From Salinibacterium sp. G-O1 (GTDB lineage: Bacteria > Actinomycetota > Actinomycetes > Actinomycetales > Microbacteriaceae): DNA of 64,000 nucleotides. The stretch spans positions 620,001 to 684,000 of the forward strand of contig NZ_JASISV010000002.1 in NCBI RefSeq assembly GCF_030063305.1. The letters are read 5' to 3'. Below, piece by piece: positions 26,180-35,312 of the stretch. The position numbers and the translations under genes are program-made. How positions within the stretch are numbered: the first letter of the stretch is position 1; each line of letters starts with the position of its first letter. The notes under the pieces are model-generated. The model had not been told where the DNA came from, did no database searches, and worked only from the letters and a program-made list of their open reading frames with translations.

Positions 26180-27576
26180 GCGTTGGAGGCGTCGCGCTCG
26201 GCCTTGGTCGGATTGCGAATGCCGAAGAACGAGGCGATCCCACCCAGGAAGAGCAGCACGGCCGTAACCACGAGAACGCGGTGGAAGCTTTCGACGTCGA
26301 GCTCCCCAGCGACGATCACACCGACCATGGCGATGGCGACGAGCCCTGCCACTCGGGCGACGGCGTTGTTGGTGGCCGAACCGATGCCGGCCTGTTGCGC
26401 GGGAATCGAGCCGAGGATCGCCGAGGTCAGCGGCGCCACCGTCACCGAAACGCCGAGCGCGAAGACCAGGATTCCGGGCAGCACGTTCCACCAGTAGTCC
26501 ACGGTTTCGCCCATGGTGAGCAGCAGCAAATAGCCGATCCCCGCCAGGATCGGGCCGACCGTCATGAACAGGCGCGGCCCGTACTTTCCGCTGAGCGAAC
26601 CGAACAACCCGGAGAGGAAGACGTTGCCGAGCGATACCGGCAGGAACGCGAGCGCTGCGATCGTGGCCGGGTAACCCGCGACCTGCTGCAGGAAAATCAC
26701 CACGATGAATCCACCGATGGACAGAGCCGCGTAGATGAACAGCGTGGCGAGGTTTCCCCACGCGAAGTTTCGGCTGCGGAAGATCCCGAGCGGCAACATC
26801 GGCGACTTCGCGCGCGATTCCCACCACAGGAAGGCGGCGAACGAGAGCACGCCAAGCCCGGCCGGCAGGAAGATCCTCGGATCGCCCCAGCCGAAGTTGG
26901 CCTGCTCGATGAGGGCGAAGACGGGCCCGCCGAGCCCGAGTATCCCCAGCCCTGCCCCGATGAAGTCGACCCTGATTCCTTCGGCCCTGACATCCTTGTG
27001 CTTCAACACGACGAGCAGCACGAGCGTGATGGCGATCGGAAGCACGTTGATGGCGAAGACGAGGCGCCACGAGAGGTAGTCGACGAAGAGCCCGCCGATG
27101 AGTGGCCCGGCCAGGAACGATGCGCTGGTCCAGGCCGTCCAGGTGCCGATCGCCTTCGCCTGCGCGGCACCCCGGAAGGTCGAGATGATGAGCGCCAGCG
27201 AACTCGGCACCAGCAACGCGCCCGCGATGCCCTGCAGCGCCCGCAGCACGATGACCAGTTCGGCAGTTGGCGCGATCACGATGAGCACCGAGGCCACCCC
27301 GAAAGCGATGAGGCCGGTTCTGAGCACGACGACTCGGCCAAACACGTCTGACAGAGACCCCGCGAGCAGGATGAGCGAACCGAGGGTGATCAGGTAGGCG
27401 TCGACCACCCATTGCTGGGTGCTCAGCCCTCCCCCAAGCTCCTCGCTGATCTTCGGCAGCGCGACGTTGATCACCGACCCGTCGAGAAACGCAACGAACG
27501 AGGCGAGGATGGCGATGATCAGGATGAGGCGCTGTTCGCGGGTCATCGACTGTCGAGTGGCGGTGGCTGATGTCAC
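26176..27576 (-). CDS. MFS drug exporter, DHA2 (EmrB/QacA) type
   Basis: About 466 residues with 12-14 membrane helices. The N-terminal helix 1 motif ILASFVAFLDGSVINVALPKI is typical of 14-helix drug:proton antiporters (motif D1), followed by QQWVVDAYLITLGSLILLAGSLSDVFGRVVVL (motif A region) and GIAGALLVPSSLALI (motif C-like). The start is uncertain: GTG 27576 has TTGAAT six bases upstream, ATG 27546 (MTREQRLI) is a shorter choice with no visible ribosome binding site. No adjacent regulator was found. Substrate unknown. Confidence 0.88.
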   Translation of the reverse strand: MTSATATRQSMTREQRLILIIAILASFVAFLDGSVINVALPKISEELGGGLSTQQWVVDAYLITLGSLILLAGSLSDVFGRVVVLRTGLIAFGVASVLIVIAPTAELVIVLRALQGIAGALLVPSSLALIISTFRGAAQAKAIGTWTAWTSASFLAGPLIGGLFVDYLSWRLVFAINVLPIAITLVLLVVLKHKDVRAEGIRVDFIGAGLGILGLGGPVFALIEQANFGWGDPRIFLPAGLGVLSFAAFLWWESRAKSPMLPLGIFRSRNFAWGNLATLFIYAALSIGGFIVVIFLQQVAGYPATIAALAFLPVSLGNVFLSGLFGSLSGKYGPRLFMTVGPILAGIGYLLLLTMGETVDYWWNVLPGILVFALGVSVTVAPLTSAILGSIPAQQAGIGSATNNAVARVAGLVAIAMVGVIVAGELDVESFHRVLVVTAVLLFLGGIASFFGIRNPTKAERDASNA

Positions 27577-27664
27577 TGCTTTATTCAACACCCCGAAGCA
27601 ACGTTTACCCGGCATCTGGGTCGGCGAGCATTGCACCGGTGTGCGGGGGCGGCACAATGGACGA

Positions 27665-28897
27665 GTGAACATCGGAACCAACTGGGCCAAGTACCACACC
27701 TATCGCGCCAGCACCCTGCACGAGCCCCGCACCATCGAGGAACTTCAGGATGTCGTCTCGACCGCTCCGAAGATTCGCGCACTGGGCAGCCGGCATTCCT
27801 TCAACGATCTGGCTGACTCCGCCGAGCTGGTCAGTCTCGCGGCGCTCGATCCGGCGATCGTCATCGATGATGAGTCCGAGACCGTGTCGTTTTCGGCGGG
27901 ACTTCGCTACGGCGAACTCGGTGTGGTTTTGCAGGAGGCGGGCTGGGCGCTGCGCAATCTCGCCTCGCTCCCCCACATTTCGGTCGCTGGCGCCATCGCC
28001 ACCAGCACCCACGGCTCAGGCGTAAACAACGGCACCCTCGCCCGCGCTGTCACCGCGCTCGAGATCGTCACGGCGTCCGGTGAACTACGCGCCATCGGTC
28101 CCGTCGACCCCGAGTTCGACGGGGCGGTCGTCTCGCTCGGCGCGCTCGGGATCGTCTCGAGGATCACCCTCGACATCGAGCCGACCTACGAGGTGAGACA
28201 GGATGTGTTCTCCGGTCTCAGCTGGAATTCGCTCATCGACAACTACGACGGAATCGTGTCACGCGCGTATAGCGCCAGCATCTTCACCAACTGGGTGGAT
28301 GACGCGGTGGGCGACGTGTGGCTGAAATCCCGCATCACCGACCGCAAGCCGCCACAGGAGCTTTATGGCGCGGCGAAAGCGGCGACCGATGTGCACCCTC
28401 TCCCCGGCGTATCGGCCAGCAGCACCACGCCTCAGAGTGGAGTTGCAGGGCCCTGGATCGACAGGCTGCCCCACTTCAGAATGGACTTCACGCCCAGCAA
28501 CGGCGAAGAGCTTCAGAGCGAGTACATCGTGCCGCGCCAGCATGCTGTCGCGGCCATCCTCGCCGTTCGGGCGCTCGGCGAACGCATCGCGCCCCACCTG
28601 CAGATCACCGAACTGCGCACGATGGCGGCAGACTCGCTGTGGCTCAGCGGGGCGTACGAGACCGACGCCGTCGGCATCCACTTCACCTGGAAGTTCGAGC
28701 CCGCGGAGGTGCTGGCGCTATTGCCGCTGATCGAAGACACTCTCGCGCCGTTCGACGCACGACCGCACTGGGGCAAGCTGTTCCACACGGTTCGCCGGGA
28801 GCTGTACCCCAGGCTGCCCGATTTCGTGGCGCTGGCCGACGAGCTCGACCCGAGCGGCAAATTCCGCAACGACTACCTCGAGCGAAACGTCTTCTAG
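27665..28897 (+). CDS. FAD-dependent alditol (xylitol/sorbitol) oxidase
   Basis: A 410-residue VAO-family flavoprotein. RALGSRHSFNDLADS holds the His that binds FAD covalently in AldO/XyoA, LASLPHISVAGAIATSTHGSG is the FAD-binding domain, and the C-terminal HWGKLFHT is the alditol-oxidase signature. Length and motifs agree with Streptomyces alditol oxidase, which oxidises the terminal carbon of polyols and makes hydrogen peroxide. It lacks a signal peptide. GTG 27665 is chosen because CACAAT (27653-27658) ends six bases before it and because the protein then starts where homologues do. It overlaps the convergent helicase gene by four bases. Confidence 0.9.
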   Translation: MNIGTNWAKYHTYRASTLHEPRTIEELQDVVSTAPKIRALGSRHSFNDLADSAELVSLAALDPAIVIDDESETVSFSAGLRYGELGVVLQEAGWALRNLASLPHISVAGAIATSTHGSGVNNGTLARAVTALEIVTASGELRAIGPVDPEFDGAVVSLGALGIVSRITLDIEPTYEVRQDVFSGLSWNSLIDNYDGIVSRAYSASIFTNWVDDAVGDVWLKSRITDRKPPQELYGAAKAATDVHPLPGVSASSTTPQSGVAGPWIDRLPHFRMDFTPSNGEELQSEYIVPRQHAVAAILAVRALGERIAPHLQITELRTMAADSLWLSGAYETDAVGIHFTWKFEPAEVLALLPLIEDTLAPFDARPHWGKLFHTVRRELYPRLPDFVALADELDPSGKFRNDYLERNVF

Positions 28898-31437
28898 CCG
28901 ATCATCCCGATCGAGGTCACTCGCACCACGGCGAGGCCCTGCTCGGCAGACTCCGCCAGGTCGATGGTCGCGCTGATACCCCAGTCGTGATCGCCGGCCG
29001 GGTCGTCGAAGATCTGCCTGACGGTCCACTGCTGGGCGCCCTCCGTGATCATGATCATCGCGGGGCCGCGCGCGTTGCCGCCGAAGCCGAGGGTGTCGTG
29101 CTCGTCGAAGTACGCATCCATCGCGTCGGCCCAGGCATCTGCCGCGAAACCGGATGCCGCATCCAGTTCGCCCAGTTCCTCCCAGTTCTCGAGCGCCGCC
29201 AGTTGCACGCGGCGGAACATCTCGTTACGAACGAGCACGCGAAAGGCTCGCGGATTCGCGAGCACGCTGGGCGGAGCCGGGGGCACGACCGGCGCTGTGG
29301 GGTCGGCGGACGGGTTGATCATCGCCTCCCACTCGTCGAGCAGGCTCGAGTCGACCTGCCGCACGAGCTCGCCCAGCCACTCGATGACGTCGAGCAGCTC
29401 CTCGGTCTTGGCCTCATCCGGGATCGTCTGGCGGGCCGCGCGATACGCGTCGGAGAGGTAACGCAGCACGAGACCCTCGCGAGGGGCGAGCTGGTAGAAG
29501 CCGGTGAAGTCGGCGAAGGTCATCGCGCGCTCGTACATGTCACGCACTACGGACTTCGGGCTGAGCGCGAAGTCTCCGATCCACGGCTGGGTCGCGGAAT
29601 ACTGCTCGAAGGAGGCATCCAGCAACTCTTCGAGGGGCTTGGGCCAAGTGACCTGCTCGAGCAGCTCCATGCGCTGGTCGTACTCGATGCCCTCGGCTTT
29701 CATCGCCGCGACGGCCTCCCCGCGTGCCATGAATTGTTGCTGCTGCAGCACGGGTCGCGGGTCGTCGAGCGTCGATTCGAGAATGGAGATCATGTCGAGG
29801 GGGTAGGTCGGAGACTCGGGGTCGAGCAGCTCGAAGACAGCGAGAGCGAACGGTGAGAGCGGCTGGTTCAGGGCGAAGTTCGGCTGCAGGTCGACGGTCA
29901 GCCTGATCTCGATATTCTCGTCGAGCGTTTCGACGAGTTCTCCGTCATACATCGCCATGACCGGCACGGTGATCTGCTCGACCACACCAGCGGCGCGCAG
30001 GGTGCGGTAGATCGCCAGCGCCTGACGCGCCAGAGCGAGCTTGCCGTTCCACGTCTCGTGACTTCCGAAAATCAGGTCGCGCATGTTGCCGAAGGCATCG
30101 CCCCCGCGGCCGACCACATTCAGGATCATCGAGTGGCTGACTTTCATGTGGCTGGTCAGCAGTTCCGGCTCTGCCGCGATGAGCCGCTCGAAACTCGGCT
30201 GCCCCCACGAGACGAAGCCTTCTGGCGCCTTCTTGCGCACGATCTTGCGCACCTTCTTCGGGTCGTCCCCCGCCTTCGCGACCAGACGCGCGTTCTCGGC
30301 CTCGTGGTCCGGGGCTTCGGCGACGACGGTGCCGGCGGTGTCGTACCCCGCACGCCCGGCCCGACCCGCGATCTGGTGGAATTCGCGGGCGCTCAGCTGG
30401 CGCATCCGGGTGCCGTCGTATTTGGTGAGGGCCGTCAACAGCACCGTGCGAATGGGCACGTTGATGCCCACCCCGAGGGTGTCGGTTCCGCAGATCACGC
30501 GCAGCAGGCCGCGCTGGGCGAGTTGCTCGACCAGGCGGCGATATTTGGGCAGCATGCCGGCGTGATGCACCCCGATACCGGATCGGATGAGGCGGCTCAG
30601 GGTCTGCCCGAAGCGCGTGGTGAAGCGGAATCCGCCGATCGCCTCCGCGATCTCGTCGCGCTGCTCCCGGCTGATGACCTTGATGCTCGTCATCGCCTGA
30701 GCTCGCTCGAGCGCTGAGGCCTGCGAGAAGTGCACGATGTAGATGGGCGACTGCGCGGTGGACAGAAGCTCCTCCACGGTCTCATGCACGGGAGTCATGA
30801 CGTAGGAGTAGTGCAGCGGCACGGGTCGGTCGACGCCGGTGATCAGGGCGGTCTCGCGACCGGTGCGCTTCGTGAGGTCGTCGGCGATCGGCCGCATGTC
30901 GCCGAGGGTCGCAGACATCAGGATGAACTGCACGCGCGGGAGGGTCAGCAGCGGCACCTGCCACGCCCAGCCGCGGTCGGGGTCAGCGTAGAAATGGAAC
31001 TCGTCCATCACGACCTGGTCGACCTCGGCGTCAGCACCCTGCCGGAGCGCGATGTTCGCGAGGATCTCGGCCGTGCAGCAGATGATCGGGGCATCCGGGT
31101 TAACGCTGGAATCCCCCGTGACCATGCCCACGTTCTCTGCGCCGAAGATGTCGACGAGCGCGAAGAACTTCTCGCTCACCAGCGCCTTGATCGGGGCCGT
31201 GTAGAACGTGCGTTTGCCCTGCGCGAGCGCCGTGAAATGCGCGGCGATGGCGACGAGCGACTTTCCGGTTCCCGTCGGGGTGCTCAGGATGATGTTGGCG
31301 CCGGAGACGATCTCGATGAGAGCCTCGTCCTGCGCGGGATACAACGGCAGCCCGCGGCCCTCGGCCCATCCCGCGAACGCTGTGTACGCGGCATCCGGTT
31401 CGAATGGTCTCGGCGCGAGGTCGAGGAGTGATGCCAT
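28894..31437 (-). CDS. DEAD/DEAH-box superfamily 2 helicase with DUF3516
   Basis: An 847-residue Ski2-like helicase. Motifs in order: Walker A STPTGTGKS (about 52-60), APIKALVSEKF (Ia), DEFHFY (II, DEFH rather than DEVH), MSATLGD (III), then the second RecA domain ending HQIAGRAGRAGYD (VI). The C-terminal third (about 440-847) is the DUF3516 region. Mycobacterial homologues are annotated as RNA helicases; the target is unknown. TACGGT lies six bases before the ATG and GGTGGAGG could also act as a ribosome binding site. Palindromic repeats lie just upstream. Confidence 0.92.
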   Translation of the reverse strand: MASLLDLAPRPFEPDAAYTAFAGWAEGRGLPLYPAQDEALIEIVSGANIILSTPTGTGKSLVAIAAHFTALAQGKRTFYTAPIKALVSEKFFALVDIFGAENVGMVTGDSSVNPDAPIICCTAEILANIALRQGADAEVDQVVMDEFHFYADPDRGWAWQVPLLTLPRVQFILMSATLGDMRPIADDLTKRTGRETALITGVDRPVPLHYSYVMTPVHETVEELLSTAQSPIYIVHFSQASALERAQAMTSIKVISREQRDEIAEAIGGFRFTTRFGQTLSRLIRSGIGVHHAGMLPKYRRLVEQLAQRGLLRVICGTDTLGVGINVPIRTVLLTALTKYDGTRMRQLSAREFHQIAGRAGRAGYDTAGTVVAEAPDHEAENARLVAKAGDDPKKVRKIVRKKAPEGFVSWGQPSFERLIAAEPELLTSHMKVSHSMILNVVGRGGDAFGNMRDLIFGSHETWNGKLALARQALAIYRTLRAAGVVEQITVPVMAMYDGELVETLDENIEIRLTVDLQPNFALNQPLSPFALAVFELLDPESPTYPLDMISILESTLDDPRPVLQQQQFMARGEAVAAMKAEGIEYDQRMELLEQVTWPKPLEELLDASFEQYSATQPWIGDFALSPKSVVRDMYERAMTFADFTGFYQLAPREGLVLRYLSDAYRAARQTIPDEAKTEELLDVIEWLGELVRQVDSSLLDEWEAMINPSADPTAPVVPPAPPSVLANPRAFRVLVRNEMFRRVQLAALENWEELGELDAASGFAADAWADAMDAYFDEHDTLGFGGNARGPAMIMITEGAQQWTVRQIFDDPAGDHDWGISATIDLAESAEQGLAVVRVTSIGMIG

Positions 31438-31522
31438 GCCTCCACCGTAACTTGCGCAGGGCGCTGCCAGCCGCCGTCAGGGCGCGCGGCTGCCTGGCCC
31501 CGCTCCCCGTGGCCCCTCTCCT

Positions 31523-31579
31523 CGAACTGCGGCATATCGCGGCATCCTGCGGGCCGGCCGGACGATATGGCGCAGTTCG
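31523..31579. repeat. Palindromic repeat element, copy 1
   Basis: Arms CGAACTGCGGCATATCG (31523-31539) and CGATATGGCGCAGTTCG (31563-31579) are inverted repeats (16 of 17 pairs) around a 23-base GC-rich middle. The second copy begins 116 bases later. The layout is that of REP-like palindromic units. Confidence 0.85.
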
Positions 31580-31638
31580 CGCTCGATTCTCCACCGCGGC
31601 GGGCGCCGCGCGTCTGCGACGGTCGGCGCCGGCCGCGT

Positions 31639-31695
31639 CGAACTGCGGCATATCGTGGGCGCGGGCAGGCCGCCTCCGCGATCTGGCGCAGTTCG
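31639..31695. repeat. Palindromic repeat element, copy 2
   Basis: Same length (57 bases) and same arms as copy 1: CGAACTGCGGCATATCG (31639-31655) and CGATCTGGCGCAGTTCG (31679-31695), with a different middle. Conserved arms with a divergent loop suggest selection on, or recent spread of, the arms. Confidence 0.85.
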
Positions 31696-31737
31696 TGGGA
31701 TGAACGGATGCGTGGTGGCGGCGCGCGCCCGCGGCCC

Positions 31738-32670
31738 TCAGGCGGTGTGCTCGGCCGCAACCCGGGCGTACACGGTCTCGACGTAGGCCCAGAATCCGTT
31801 GACGTCGAGTTCGGTGGCGACCAGCGCGTTGGGCCTCGGCGCGTCAAAATCGACGACGGTCATGCCGGTCGTGAACTCGCCGGTCGTCTCGATATCGACC
31901 CTCGCCAGCCGGGTCTGGAACAGGTCGGGACGGGCCACATACGCGACGGCGCACACATCGTGGACGGCCTGGCCGTCCCAATCGGGCACATTGGGGTTGA
32001 AATAGAACGTCGCCAGCGGCACGATCAACTCGTCGGCGAGGGCGCCGAGTTTCTTCAGCCGGTCGATCACAATCGAGTTCGCCTGAGCCTGAAGCGTGAG
32101 GTCGAGACCGATCATGGTGACCCGCCAGTCGGCGTCGAACACGATCCTGGCAGCCTCCGGGTCTGCCCAGATGTTGAACTCCGCGGCGGCGGTGGCGTTG
32201 CCCCTCGTGTACGAGCCGCCCATGATCGTGAACGACGCGGCCCAGCGGGCGATCGCCGGCTCCTTCTCCAGGGCGAGCGCGATGTTGGTGAGGGGCCCGG
32301 TCGCCACCAGATGGATCGCGCTCGGGGTCGCCCGAAGAGTCTCGATGATGAAGTCGACCGCGTGGATGCCCGAGACCTTCAGTGTCGCGTCGGGAAGCGT
32401 CACGCGGCCGAGGCCACTGTCCCCGTGCACATGGGCGGCGTCGCGGAGCTTGCGCGTGAGCGGCTCGGCCGCGCCTGCGGAGACGGGAACCGACGGAAAC
32501 TTCAGGTATTCGCGCAACTGGAGAGCGTTCCTGGTGGTGTTCTGCAACTTCACGTTGCCACCAACGGTGGTGACACCGACGAGTTCGATGTCGGGATCCC
32601 CGTGGGCCAGCAGCAGCGCGAGCGCATCGTCGAGCCCTGGATCACAGTCGATAAGCATCTTGTACGGCAT
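31738..32670 (-). CDS. Inosine-uridine preferring nucleoside hydrolase
   Basis: A 310-residue nucleoside hydrolase that splits the N-glycosidic bond of ribonucleosides for salvage. The N-terminal calcium-binding motif is LIDCDPGLDDALALLLA, followed by TVGGNV, VATGPLTNIALAL and FTIMGGSYTRGN; FNIWADPEAA completes the pocket. Purine or pyrimidine preference cannot be told. TAGCCT (32682-32677) lies six bases before the ATG, indicating a leaderless message. It is divergent from the zinc-ribbon SDR gene. Confidence 0.92.
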   Translation of the reverse strand: MPYKMLIDCDPGLDDALALLLAHGDPDIELVGVTTVGGNVKLQNTTRNALQLREYLKFPSVPVSAGAAEPLTRKLRDAAHVHGDSGLGRVTLPDATLKVSGIHAVDFIIETLRATPSAIHLVATGPLTNIALALEKEPAIARWAASFTIMGGSYTRGNATAAAEFNIWADPEAARIVFDADWRVTMIGLDLTLQAQANSIVIDRLKKLGALADELIVPLATFYFNPNVPDWDGQAVHDVCAVAYVARPDLFQTRLARVDIETTGEFTTGMTVVDFDAPRPNALVATELDVNGFWAYVETVYARVAAEHTA

Positions 32671-32737
32671 GGTTCGAGGCTACTGCTTCGCCACACCCCG
32701 CGGCCCGGCGCCGTCAACCGAAGCCGTAGAATCTCGT

Positions 32738-34204
32738 GTGACCTTCGAGACTTCAGAACCCAGCGGCATCGACCCCGCCGACCTCGACGTCGTGCTCAAA
32801 GTGCTCTCGCAGATGGCCGAGGTTGACGAAGAACATCCCGACTTCATCACGGTGCGCCGGGCGACGGCAAAGATGTTCAAGGCCGTCAAGAAAGAGCGTC
32901 GACTCGAGAAGCGTGCCGTCATCGCCGACGCCGACCGCAGCGTGATCGCCGCAACGGCCACGGGTGCGCCGGATCGCATCGACGACGAGACCCGGGGCAT
33001 CCCGATCAGCACGGCCACTACCGCGCCGACCGCGGGCACCCTCATCAAGGCGCGCGCCTGCTACATCTGCAAGAAGCCGTACACGGTCGTTGACGCGTTC
33101 TACCACCAGCTCTGCCCGGACTGCGCCGCAATGAGCCACGCCAAGCGCGATGCTCGCACCGACCTCACCGGCAAGCGGGCGCTGCTCACCGGCGGCCGCG
33201 CGAAAATCGGCATGTACATCGCGCTTCGGCTGCTGCGCGACGGCGCCCACACGACCATCACCACGCGCTTCCCCCGCGACGCGGTGCGCAGGTTCACGAG
33301 CCTGCCCGACTCGTCAGAGTGGATCCACCGGCTCAAGGTGGTCGGCATCGACCTTCGCGACCCGGCGCAGGTGATCGGTCTGGCTGAGGATGTCGCGGCC
33401 GCCGGCCCCCTCGACATCCTGATCAACAACGCCACCCAGACCGTGCGCCGCTCCCCCGGCGCGTACCAGCCGCTGGTGGATGCCGAGCTGGCGCCGCTGC
33501 CGGGCGGACCGCTTCCCGAGCTGGTCACCTTCGGGCACACCAACGACCAGCATCCGCAGGCCCTCGCGCGCTCCGTGTCGGCCCACCCGATCCTCGCGGC
33601 CGCGGCGGCCAGGGCCGACGAGCTCACTGAGCAGGCGATGGCCCCAGGCTCGAGTTCGCTCGAGCGGCTCGCAGCAGGGACCGCGATCGACGCCGGCGGG
33701 TTGCTTCCGGACCTGCACGAGGTCAATTCCTGGACTCAGCATGTCAACGAGGTCGACCCTCTCGAGATGCTTGAGGTGCAACTGGCGAACACCACCGCCC
33801 CGTTCATCCTGATCTCGAAGCTCAGGCCGTCGATGGCCGCAAGCGAAGCTCACCGCAAGTACGTGGTGAATGTCAGCGCGATGGAGGGTGTGTTTGGGCG
33901 CGGGTACAAGGGACCGGGGCATCCACACACCAACATGGCCAAGGCAGCCGTGAACATGCTCACCCGCACCAGCGCGCGCGAGATGTTCGAGAGCGACCGG
34001 ATTCTCATGACGAGTGTCGACACCGGTTGGATCACGGACGAACGTCCCCACCCGACGAAGGTGCGACTGGCCGAGGAGGGTTTTCACGCCCCGCTCGACC
34101 TCGTCGACGGAGCGGCCCGCGTCTACGACCCGATCGTGCGCGGCGAGGCCGGCGACGACCTGTTCGGCATCTTCCTCAAAGACTACGCACCCGGATCGTG
34201 GTAG
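32738..34204 (+). CDS. SDR-type oxidoreductase with N-terminal zinc ribbon
   Basis: A 488-residue protein. The first 100 residues are helical and charged; a zinc ribbon follows (C108-x2-C111, C126-x2-C129), then a Rossmann domain with LLTGGRAKIGMYIALRLL (151-168) and LINNAT. The catalytic Ser is plausible in VVNVSAMEG, but the usual Tyr of Y-x3-K is replaced: the sequence is T398-N-M-A-K402. A long insert (about 255-320) is Ala/Glu-rich. It is probably an atypical or non-catalytic SDR. GTG 32738 is chosen because TAGAAT (32727-32732) ends five bases before it. Confidence 0.8.
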   Translation: MTFETSEPSGIDPADLDVVLKVLSQMAEVDEEHPDFITVRRATAKMFKAVKKERRLEKRAVIADADRSVIAATATGAPDRIDDETRGIPISTATTAPTAGTLIKARACYICKKPYTVVDAFYHQLCPDCAAMSHAKRDARTDLTGKRALLTGGRAKIGMYIALRLLRDGAHTTITTRFPRDAVRRFTSLPDSSEWIHRLKVVGIDLRDPAQVIGLAEDVAAAGPLDILINNATQTVRRSPGAYQPLVDAELAPLPGGPLPELVTFGHTNDQHPQALARSVSAHPILAAAAARADELTEQAMAPGSSSLERLAAGTAIDAGGLLPDLHEVNSWTQHVNEVDPLEMLEVQLANTTAPFILISKLRPSMAASEAHRKYVVNVSAMEGVFGRGYKGPGHPHTNMAKAAVNMLTRTSAREMFESDRILMTSVDTGWITDERPHPTKVRLAEEGFHAPLDLVDGAARVYDPIVRGEAGDDLFGIFLKDYAPGSW

Positions 34205-34398
34205 CGATTCCGACCCCCGGCATGCGGGTTGTCGTGCGCTACCGGCTACCCACCGGGCAGGCAACCGATGCGCTCGGGATGCTCGTCAGCGCCGATGAGA
34301 CAACACTCGTCGTCGACGGCAAGCGTGGGCTCGAGCGCATTGACGTGAGCTCGATCATCGCCGCGAAAGAGGTACCGCCGGCGCCCACACCGCGCTAG
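34198..34398 (+). CDS. Small SH3-like beta domain protein (Rv0428c N-terminal type)
   Basis: A 66-residue protein, GMRVVVRYRLPTGQATDALGMLVSADETTLVVDGK... in outline: two beta-hairpins and the ending IIAAKEVPPAPTPR. In other actinobacteria this sequence type is the N-terminal SH3-like domain of larger GNAT acetyltransferases (Rv0428c-like); here it stands alone. GTG 34198 overlaps the stop of the SDR gene, so it is likely translated from the same message. It ends four bases into the convergent DUF1353 gene. Recognition is from memory of the family and moderate. Confidence 0.65.
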   Translation: MVAIPTPGMRVVVRYRLPTGQATDALGMLVSADETTLVVDGKRGLERIDVSSIIAAKEVPPAPTPR

Positions 34399-35171
34399 CT
34401 GGCGACTCTCTGGATGTTCTTCACGTCGGTCGGTCCGACGACGGGCGAGCCCTTGTGCTTGGGCAGGTCGATGATCGCCCAGACGAGGTTTTCGATCGCG
34501 AAATAGGGCAGGTACGCCGCAAGCTGCAACACGGCAACCGGGAGCATGAGGGCTCCCGCGTAGCTCGCCCACACCAGTAGCGCCCAATGCCGGCCCGTGA
34601 CGGCGCTCGTCGCCAACGGCAGTGCGATCAACGCGGCTGCCGCGGGCGTGCCGGTGAGCGCGAGGACCGTGCCGACGACCACGAGAGCGATGCCGAGGAT
34701 CCCGAGCGCCAACATGCCGATGAGCCGGGCGATCGAGTGCTTCTGGTAGCGCTCGAACGAGACGAAGGTCCACATCAGCCAGGCACGGAACGGCGCCACC
34801 CCGAGTTCACGAAGTCCGAGGCGGAACAACCGATCCACGCGTTCCCGCTCGGCAAGAGCCTCCACCTCGGGAACGTCGAGCTGCCGAATCCTCCAGCACT
34901 CGCTGTCGTGCACAATCGCGGGCGCGGTCTGCCTGCCATACGACGCGATGAGGCTCCAGAAAATGACGGGGACCGACGCGAGGTCCGTGCGATTACCCGG
35001 TTCCGGCTGCAGGTCGGGAACGTGCGCCTCCGCCCACGTGACCACCTCCGGCGAGATGCCAGCCTCGTAATAACCGATGCGTTCGCGAAGCTGGAACGTT
35101 GGTGCGTACAGCGGAACCTGGCCCAGTTCGACGGTTCTGAGCAGCCCTCCCGCACTATCGATAAATGGCAT
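34395..35171 (-). CDS. DUF1353 protein with C-terminal membrane segments
   Basis: A 258-residue protein. The DUF1353 core is NRTDLASVPVIFWSLIASYG followed by APAIVHDSECW near residues 60-95, a fold often found in phage and plasmid genes and of unknown function. After a helical stretch, three hydrophobic segments follow (about 155-180, 183-215, 218-235), so the protein is membrane-bound. GAGGGAG about nine bases before the ATG is a good ribosome binding site. No phage gene is nearby. Confidence 0.75.
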   Translation of the reverse strand: MPFIDSAGGLLRTVELGQVPLYAPTFQLRERIGYYEAGISPEVVTWAEAHVPDLQPEPGNRTDLASVPVIFWSLIASYGRQTAPAIVHDSECWRIRQLDVPEVEALAERERVDRLFRLGLRELGVAPFRAWLMWTFVSFERYQKHSIARLIGMLALGILGIALVVVGTVLALTGTPAAAALIALPLATSAVTGRHWALLVWASYAGALMLPVAVLQLAAYLPYFAIENLVWAIIDLPKHKGSPVVGPTDVKNIQRVAS

Positions 35172-35312
35172 GTCGCTCCCTCATCGCTGGTATCTCTGCA
35201 GTCGCACGTACCTCGCAGGGTACCGCTGTGGTTGTCCGGGCGCACCCGGCCATTCGGGCCTGCCGCCCTATCATGGGGGTGTTGGCCACGAGACGATCTG
35301 AGGTGATGGCGT

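Larger units (their letters stand above)
31438..31737. other. 300-base intergenic region with two palindromic repeats
   Basis: Between the helicase start and the end of the nucleoside hydrolase. It is GC-rich, shows no believable gene, and contains two copies of a 57-base palindromic element listed separately. Short open frames over it merely translate the repeats. Confidence 0.7.

Noticed and set aside
25694-27412. 572-codon minus-strand open frame
   Set aside because: It covers the MFS gene in another frame and the UbiA gene in antisense. The real proteins have clear motifs; this one has none.
31404-31703. 99-codon plus-strand frame upstream of the nucleoside hydrolase
   Set aside because: It only translates the two palindromic repeats; repeated peptide pieces mirror the repeated DNA arms.
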